Source: Paracoccus sp. (in: a-proteobacteria)
Lineage (GTDB): Bacteria > Pseudomonadota > Alphaproteobacteria > Rhodobacterales > Rhodobacteraceae
DNA: 47,564 nucleotides
Assembly (NCBI GenBank): GCA_030538705.1
Contig: JAUNTL010000011.1
Location: 1-47,564, forward strand
Direction of reading: 5' to 3'
The translations under genes and the position numbers were made by a program. Numbering within the stretch: the first letter of the stretch is position 1; every line of letters begins with the position of its first letter. This document shows, piece by piece, positions 42,456 to 47,564 of the stretch. The notes under the pieces are model-generated. The model worked only from the letters and a program-made list of their open reading frames with translations, had not been told where the DNA came from and did no database searches.

Positions 42456-44196
42456 GCAGGTGACACCCGGGCAATGTGATCTGCTGGTTGTCGGATCCGG
42501 TGCGGCAGGGATGACGGCCGCAATAACTGCGGCGGGTGGCGGCCTCAAACCCCTGATCATCGAGAAATCCGCGTATTTCGGCGGCTCGACCGCAGTGTCC
42601 GGCGGGGCCATCTGGATACCGGCGAACCCGCTGATGCGCCAGGCCGGCATGCAAGATGACGCCGGGCAGGCGCGCCGCTATATTGCCGGTCAGGCCGGCC
42701 ATAATTATCGCGATGACCTCGTCCGTGCCTTTCTTGAAGAGGGTCCGAAGGCCATTGCCTTTCTTCATGAAAATACCGCGTTGCAGTTCAGCTGCCGGGT
42801 GTTTTCCCCTGATTATCATCCTGACGAGGATGGGGCCGCGCAGGGCGGGCGGGTGCTTGACGCGCTCGACTATGATGGCCGGGCGCTGGGCGAGCATCTG
42901 CGGGATCTGCGCCCGCCCATCCGCGAGTTCACCATTCTGGGCGGCATGCAGCTGAACCGGCCGGACATTTATCATTTCCTGCGTATGACGCGCTCGATCA
43001 GATCCGCGGCCTTTGCGGCGCGTTCAATCGCCAGATATGCCTATGACCGTCTGGTTCTGGGCCGCTCTGGCCGGCTGGTTCTGGGTGCCGCGATCGCGGG
43101 GCGGCTGGCCCAGAGCGTATTTGACAAAAACATCCCGCTGCTTTTGCAGCATGATCTTTTGTCGCTTGAAACCGACCCGTCCGGCCGGGTCATCGGGGCA
43201 CAGGTCAGGACACCCGCGGGCAATCGCCGCATCCGCGCCACCCACGGGGTTGTTCTCGCAACCGGCGGATATCCCCAAAATGACGAGCGCCGCGCGAGGA
43301 CATTCGCCCATGTCAGGCAGGGATTACCCCATTTCTCGATGTCGCCACGGCCAAGTTCAGGCGGTGGCATCGAGGCCGCAGTCGCGGCCGGCGCCGCTTT
43401 TGTCACCTCGAACTCTAATGCGGCCTTCTGGGCGCCTGTGTCGCTGCTGCCCCAGCCGGAGGGGGGATATCGGCCATTCCCGCATCTTTTCATGGACCGC
43501 GCCAAGCCCGGTGTGATCGCGGTCGGGCATGACGGTCGCCGCTTTGTGAACGAGGCCCTCAGCTATCACGATTTTGTCCAGGGCCTGATCAGCAAGCTGC
43601 TTGCCGACGGGGACAGGTCGGCATGGCTCATCGCGGATCATCACGCGGTCAGACGCTATGGATTTGGTGCGGTTCCGGCCTTTCCGGGCGGATACAGGCG
43701 CCATATACGCAGCGGCTATCTGAAGTCCGCCGATACCGGAGATGAGCTTGCCCGGCTCTGCGGGATCGACCCGGCCGGGTTTGCCGAAACTCTGCGGCGC
43801 TTTAACGGCGATGCAGAGCGTGGAAAGGACGAGGAATTCGGCAAAGGCTCGACAAGCTATCAGACCTATCTCGGCGACCCCGGGAACCTGCCCAACCCCT
43901 GCCTGCGTGCGCTTGAGGGCAGGCTCTATGCGATCGAGATATTTCCCGGTGATATCGGAACCTCGATGGGGCTGGATATTGACGCCCAAGGGCGGGTGAG
44001 GCGCGGTGACGGCGGCGTGATTGATGGCCTGTTTGCCTGTGGCAACGACGTCAATTCGATCATGGGCGGTGCCTATCCCGGCGCGGGCATAACGCTCGGT
44101 CCGGCGCTGACCTTTGGCTTTATCGTCGGAAACACGGTTGCGGCTGATTTGCGCAATCTGTCAAAAACAGATCCGCTCCGGGAACCGGGCGCGTGA
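42448..44196 (+). CDS. FAD-dependent dehydrogenase of the 3-ketosteroid dehydrogenase/FrdA-like family
   Basis: 582 residues from the ATG at 42448, which overlaps the SDR stop. FAD-binding CDLLVVGSGAAGMTAAITAA near 10-29, then IIEKSAYFGGSTAVSGGAIW near 38 (KstD-type segment), VLATGGYPQND near 270, VGHDGRRFVNEALSYHDF near 360 and the C-terminal GGAYPGAGITLGPALTFGF near 548. In KstD the Tyr of that last segment takes part in catalysis. Such enzymes remove hydrogens next to a ring ketone or reduce an enoate. Cytoplasmic, no signal. Substrate: a cyclic ketone or related acid brought in by the TRAP system; not necessarily a steroid. Confidence 0.82.
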   Translation: MSEQVTPGQCDLLVVGSGAAGMTAAITAAGGGLKPLIIEKSAYFGGSTAVSGGAIWIPANPLMRQAGMQDDAGQARRYIAGQAGHNYRDDLVRAFLEEGPKAIAFLHENTALQFSCRVFSPDYHPDEDGAAQGGRVLDALDYDGRALGEHLRDLRPPIREFTILGGMQLNRPDIYHFLRMTRSIRSAAFAARSIARYAYDRLVLGRSGRLVLGAAIAGRLAQSVFDKNIPLLLQHDLLSLETDPSGRVIGAQVRTPAGNRRIRATHGVVLATGGYPQNDERRARTFAHVRQGLPHFSMSPRPSSGGGIEAAVAAGAAFVTSNSNAAFWAPVSLLPQPEGGYRPFPHLFMDRAKPGVIAVGHDGRRFVNEALSYHDFVQGLISKLLADGDRSAWLIADHHAVRRYGFGAVPAFPGGYRRHIRSGYLKSADTGDELARLCGIDPAGFAETLRRFNGDAERGKDEEFGKGSTSYQTYLGDPGNLPNPCLRALEGRLYAIEIFPGDIGTSMGLDIDAQGRVRRGDGGVIDGLFACGNDVNSIMGGAYPGAGITLGPALTFGFIVGNTVAADLRNLSKTDPLREPGA

Positions 44197-44234
44197 CGGC
44201 GCATCATACATTGGCCACTTGCATCATGCGCCGT
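44196..44234. repeat. Nine-base inverted repeat after the flavoprotein gene
   Basis: ACGGCGCAT and ATGCGCCGT are perfect arms separated by 21 bases, beginning at the last base of the flavoprotein stop codon. GCATCAT also occurs twice in it, 20 bases apart. It could be an operator for the following GST gene or a weak terminator; no T-run follows. Confidence 0.4.
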
Positions 44235-44301
44235 GGCGTGGATCTTGTATGTTACGGTGGTTGCGCGCGCGCCACTGCCGAACAAAAGTCAGGAGGTCCG
44301 C

Positions 44302-44931
44302 ATGACGACGCTTTTTTATGCCACCGGTGCCTGTTCGCTGGCACCGCATATCGTGCTGGAATGGATCGGCGCGCCCTATGAGGCCGTCAAGGTCGGCTTC
44401 GGCAGCAAGGAATTGCTGGCCGTGAACCCGGCGGGTGCGGTGCCGACCCTGCGCGAAGATGATGGCTGGCTGCTGACGCAGGCCGGTGCGATTCTGGATT
44501 ATCTGGCACATAAACACCCCGAGGCCGGGCTGTCAGGCGGCGAGACCCTGCGCGCGCGTGCCGAGGCGCATCGCTGGTCGGCCTTTTTCACCAGCGACAT
44601 GCACGCGGCGTTCTGGCCGATCTTCATGCCCTATCGCTATACGAGTGACGACAGCGATGCGGCCAAGAAAGCCGTGGTCGAGGCGGGGCACAAGCTGGTG
44701 CAGAAACAGATGGCCACGCTGAACACCCATCTTGAGGGGCGCGACTGGGTGCTGGGGTCGGGGCGCGGGGCGCGTTCGGTCATTGACGCCTATGCCTTTC
44801 CGATGATCCGCTGGGGGATCAAGATGCTGCCGGGCGGGATTGCGGATTACCCGAACGTGCAGGCGCTGCATGACCGGCTGGCCGGTGATCCGGCGGTGCA
44901 AAAGGTGCTTGCGCGCGAGGCCGGCAAGTGA
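44302..44931 (+). CDS. Beta-class glutathione S-transferase
   Basis: 209 residues from the ATG at 44302, with AGGAGG directly upstream; an earlier in-frame start at 44233 lacks a site. FYATGACSLAPHIVLEWIG at about 4-22 is the bacterial beta-class signature with the active-site Cys. NPAGAVPTL near 45 holds the cis-proline and LTQAGAILDYLA near 61 the glutathione contact. The C-terminal helical domain follows. It is coupled to the next gene by a GTGA overlap, so a role in the detoxification or breakdown of quinone-like compounds together with that enzyme is likely (inference). Confidence 0.9.
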   Translation: MTTLFYATGACSLAPHIVLEWIGAPYEAVKVGFGSKELLAVNPAGAVPTLREDDGWLLTQAGAILDYLAHKHPEAGLSGGETLRARAEAHRWSAFFTSDMHAAFWPIFMPYRYTSDDSDAAKKAVVEAGHKLVQKQMATLNTHLEGRDWVLGSGRGARSVIDAYAFPMIRWGIKMLPGGIADYPNVQALHDRLAGDPAVQKVLAREAGK

Positions 44932-46448
44932 CCAGCGGCATCCACCACGTCACCGCCATCACCCGCAACGTCCAGAAAAACGTCGATTTCTACGCCGGGT
45001 TTCTGGGGCTGCGGCTGGTTAAACAGACCGGCGGTTATGAGGATGCCGAACAGCTGCATCTGTTTTACGGCGATGCGTTGGGCAGCCCCGGATCTGTCGT
45101 GACCTTTCTGGTCTGGCAGGACGGGGCTGCGGGGCGTGTGGGTTTGGGGCAGGTCAGCGAAATCGCTTTTGCCGTCGCGCCCGGCTGTCTGGGCGAATGG
45201 ATGACGCGGGCGATGTCGGCGGGCGTGCCGGTCAGCGGCCCCCGGCAGGAGTTGGGCGAAAGCGTCCTGCGCCTGCGCGACCCGGACGGGATCATCGTCA
45301 AGCTGGTGGGCGCGGATATGCCCAGCCCCGCGCCGCTGGAGGATCCGAACGCGCCGAGCCGTATTCACAGCGTGACTATCCTGACCGATGACGCGCAGGC
45401 GGTGGCCGATTTCACCGCGCGCTTCGGCTATGCCGAACAGCTGCGCGACGGGCCGTTCATCCGCATGGCGTCCGATACGGATGTGGTCGACATTCGCGGA
45501 TCGGCCGGGTTTGTGACCGGCGGGCCGGGGGCCGGGGTGTTCGATCATGTCGCCTTTCGCGCCCCGGATGTGGATGCGGTGCGGCAAATGCGGCTGAGCC
45601 TGCGCGATCATGACGGCGCGACCTCGGTGCATGATCGCAAATATTTCATGTCGCTTTATGTGCGCGAACCCACCGGCACGCTGTTTGAATATGCAACCGA
45701 CGGGCCGGGATTTACCGTGGACGAGGACGCGGCGCATTTGGGCGAGGTGCTGATGATCCCGCCGCACGACGCGGGCCGCGCCGCCGATCTGCGGGTGATG
45801 TTGCCGCAATTCGCGCGGCCCGGCGCGGAAAGGATGCCGATGCGCGACCTGCCCTTTGTCCACCGCTTTCACACGCCGGATGATCCTGACGGGTCGGTTC
45901 TGGTGCTGCTGCATGGCACCGGCGGGTCGGAAACCGACCTGATGCCGCTGGCCGCGCGGATCAATCCGCGTGCGACTTTGCTGGGGGTGCGCGGGCGATC
46001 GACCGAGGAAGGCATCAGCCGCTGGTTCCGCCGCCTTGACCCCGTGACCTATGATCAGGCCGACATTGCTGCCGAGGCCGAGGCCTTTTCCGGCTTCATC
46101 GACGGCGCGCTGCGCGGCTATGGGCTGGACCGCGAGGCGCTGAGTTTCATCGGCTATTCCAACGGCGCGAACCTTCTGGGTGCGATCTTGCGCCTGCATC
46201 CGGGGGCGGTGCGCCGTGCGATCCTGCTGCGCGGGATCGAGGTTCTGGACGACGCGCCGCAGGCCGATCTGACCGGCACGCGGGTGCTGATGACCACCGG
46301 CGCGCGCGATCCCTACGGGCGCATGGCCCCGGCGCTGGAGCAATCGCTGCGGGCGGGCGGGGCCGATGTGGATGCGCGGCTGATCGAAGCGGGGCATGAA
46401 CTGGCGCCCGAGGATCTGACCGCCGCACAGGGCTGGCTGGCGGATTAA
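44928..46448 (+). CDS. VOC ring-cleavage dioxygenase-carboxylesterase fusion (MhqO-MhqD-like)
   Basis: 506 residues in two parts. Residues 1-310 are tandem VOC/glyoxalase modules: SGIHHVTAITRNVQKNVDFY (metal His), VFDHVAFRAPD near 206 (second His) and GTLFEYATDGPGF near 250 (metal Glu), like MhqO/LinE-type dioxygenases. Residues 312-506 are an alpha/beta hydrolase like MhqD: VLLHGTGGSETDLMPLA near 325, GYSNGANLLGAIL near 407 (nucleophile Ser), TGARDPYG near 458 (Asp) and EAGHELAPEDL near 486 (His). In Bacillus these are separate proteins of the methylhydroquinone response. The start is a GTG overlapping the GST stop. The stop overlaps the convergent MFS stop. Confidence 0.85.
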   Translation: MTSGIHHVTAITRNVQKNVDFYAGFLGLRLVKQTGGYEDAEQLHLFYGDALGSPGSVVTFLVWQDGAAGRVGLGQVSEIAFAVAPGCLGEWMTRAMSAGVPVSGPRQELGESVLRLRDPDGIIVKLVGADMPSPAPLEDPNAPSRIHSVTILTDDAQAVADFTARFGYAEQLRDGPFIRMASDTDVVDIRGSAGFVTGGPGAGVFDHVAFRAPDVDAVRQMRLSLRDHDGATSVHDRKYFMSLYVREPTGTLFEYATDGPGFTVDEDAAHLGEVLMIPPHDAGRAADLRVMLPQFARPGAERMPMRDLPFVHRFHTPDDPDGSVLVLLHGTGGSETDLMPLAARINPRATLLGVRGRSTEEGISRWFRRLDPVTYDQADIAAEAEAFSGFIDGALRGYGLDREALSFIGYSNGANLLGAILRLHPGAVRRAILLRGIEVLDDAPQADLTGTRVLMTTGARDPYGRMAPALEQSLRAGGADVDARLIEAGHELAPEDLTAAQGWLAD

Positions 46449-47563
46449 CGCTCCGCCAGCACCAGCGCCGCCAGCGCCGCAAAGATCAGCGCGGCCACGG
46501 CGACCAGGCGGAACCCGCCCGGATAGCCCATCGCGTCAAACAGCGGTCCGGTCAGCAGCGGCGACAGAAACTGACCGGTGAAAATCGCCGCCGTCATGGC
46601 GCCCGATACCGCGCCTCGGCGCTGCGCCGGGGCGGTGTTCAACGCGGCGGTCATGAAATTGGGCATGACCAGCCCCAGCCCGATCCCCAGCACCGCATTG
46701 GCCAGAACCAGTCCGGCAAAGCCGCTCGCCCCCGCCATCGCGCCAAAGCCAAGCGCGACCAGCACATAACCGGCCGCAGGGGTGATCCGCCCGCCCAGCC
46801 GCGCCCGCACCCGGCCAAAGAACAGCGCCGTCGCGCCTCCCGCGGCGGTGGTCGCGGCCATCAGCTGCGCTGTCACCGATGGATCGGGCAGGCCGATGCT
46901 GGCCAGATAGAAGGGCAGATGCACCGGCACGATGTAGAACATCACAAAGGTCATGCCCGACAGAAAGGCCAGCACCGCCACCCGCCCGGCCCAGCCCGGC
47001 GGCACCGGCGCATCAGCGGGCGGGGCAGCGGCATGGCCGGGGCTGGCGACCGGACGTTCGCGCAGAACCAATGCGATGAAGGGCAGATACAAAAACCCCA
47101 CCGCATAAAGCGCAAAGGGCCAGCGGGGCGAGATCGTGGCCAGCCAGCCCGCCAGCAGGATAAAGACGAACCCGCCGAAATTGGTCGCCGCCATCTGCCA
47201 GCCGATGAACCGGCCCCGGTCCGCGCCGCTGAAATAATCCCCGATCAGCGCCGTCTGCGCGGTCATGATCGCTGCAACCGACAGGCCCAGCACCAGACGG
47301 CTGATCAGGATGCCCTCCAGCGTCGGGAGGACCGCGCCCAGCGTTCCGGCAATCGCATAAAGCACGATCCCCGCGATCAGCAGGCGGCGGCGGCTGAAGC
47401 GGTCGGTGATGATGCCCGCGAAGGGCGCGATGATGGCAACCGCCAGCGCAGGCGCGGTCACCAGCAGCCGCACCAGATGGGCGGCGTTTTCGTGCCCCGC
47501 AAAGCTGGCCTCCAGCCCCGGAAGCGCCGGGCTGATGGTCGCGTTTGACAGGATCGTCAGCGT
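46445..47563 (-). CDS. MFS transporter (5' end outside window)
   Basis: 372 residues are visible and the frame stays open to the window edge, with TILSNATISPALPGLEASFA as the end of the first helix; only a few N-terminal residues are missing, so the internal GTG at 47473 is not the start. About eleven helices remain. The MFS loop motif is FAGIITDRFSRRRLL near 50-65, and GRFIGWQMAATNFGGFVFIL and RRGAVSGAMTAAIFTGQFLS are typical of drug-efflux type permeases. It converges on the dioxygenase-esterase gene with overlapping stops in the shared TTAA. Export of an aromatic or quinone is possible but unproven. Confidence 0.88.
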   Translation of the reverse strand, partial: TLTILSNATISPALPGLEASFAGHENAAHLVRLLVTAPALAVAIIAPFAGIITDRFSRRRLLIAGIVLYAIAGTLGAVLPTLEGILISRLVLGLSVAAIMTAQTALIGDYFSGADRGRFIGWQMAATNFGGFVFILLAGWLATISPRWPFALYAVGFLYLPFIALVLRERPVASPGHAAAPPADAPVPPGWAGRVAVLAFLSGMTFVMFYIVPVHLPFYLASIGLPDPSVTAQLMAATTAAGGATALFFGRVRARLGGRITPAAGYVLVALGFGAMAGASGFAGLVLANAVLGIGLGLVMPNFMTAALNTAPAQRRGAVSGAMTAAIFTGQFLSPLLTGPLFDAMGYPGGFRLVAVAALIFAALAALVLAER

Positions 47564-47564
47564 G

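Noticed and set aside
44847-46397. 516-codon minus-strand frame opposite the dioxygenase-esterase fusion
   Set aside because: The plus strand encodes both enzyme domains with catalytic residues; the minus translation is low-complexity Arg/His/Gln-rich.
1-47564. tRNA, rRNA, CRISPR arrays, replication origin
   Set aside because: No cloverleaf-like segment, rRNA block, spaced repeat array or iteron cluster was seen on reading through both strands; short RNAs cannot be excluded without a covariance search.

Overview
The window is GC-rich and densely packed with catabolic operons, ABC and TRAP transporters and GntR, LysR and LacI regulators. This style suggests an alphaproteobacterium of the Rhodobacterales (Paracoccus-like). 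That is an inference from gene style and codon use; no rRNA or tRNA is present to confirm it. Both ends cut genes: a MocR-type regulator on the left and an MFS transporter on the right.

Left part (1268-8137): an accessory and decaying region. An IS66-family remnant (1293-1690) breaks a uvrB 5' fragment (1769-1985). A complete DUF3422 membrane-protein gene follows (2111-3475), then a frameshifted uvrA fragment containing the damaged remains of a Walker A region. Next comes a tightly coupled three-gene set (4050-6501): a DUF4123-like adaptor, a Cys/His amidase-like candidate effector, and a small exported protein that fits an immunity protein. It looks like an orphan type VI secretion cargo module. 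A second DUF4123 gene carries an in-frame TGA, and a ruined lipoprotein-like gene follows it.

Region 8377-13188: a minus-strand meta-cleavage lower-pathway operon (class II aldolase/decarboxylase, 2-hydroxymuconate-semialdehyde dehydrogenase, HpaH-type hydratase, HpaI-type aldolase). Its front end is a deletion scar that joins a truncated TRAP dctQ to the 5'-truncated class II aldolase. A GntR/FCD regulator diverges from it.

Region 13953-23080: an oligopeptide-type ABC importer (dppFDCBA order on the minus strand) with an upstream LysR regulator. Diverging from the LysR gene is a YtcJ-type amidohydrolase followed by a COG0523 GTPase (metallochaperone). The same T-N11-A dyad (TGC-N7-GCA) stands in front of both the transporter and the amidohydrolase, so one LysR protein may control import and hydrolysis of one substrate.

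Region 23333-35001: a ten-gene minus-strand operon. It holds a carbohydrate ABC importer (binding protein, two permeases, UgpC-like ATPase), an SDR, a zinc-type dehydrogenase, a GabD-like aldehyde dehydrogenase, a PfkB kinase resembling sulfofructose kinase YihV, a LacD/YihT-class aldolase and a mandelate-racemase-subgroup enzyme. A divergent LacI repressor has a perfect 14-bp palindromic operator between it and the operon.

Region 35456-44196: a bidirectional TRAP-linked catabolic cluster. A GntR/FCD regulator, a GST and DctP run leftward. An SDR, DctQ, DctM, two more SDRs and a 3-ketosteroid-dehydrogenase-like flavoprotein run rightward. The right end (44302-47564) holds a beta-class GST coupled to a natural MhqO-MhqD-like fusion (ring-cleavage VOC plus carboxylesterase) and a convergent MFS transporter. 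I saw no rRNA, tRNA, CRISPR array or replication origin.
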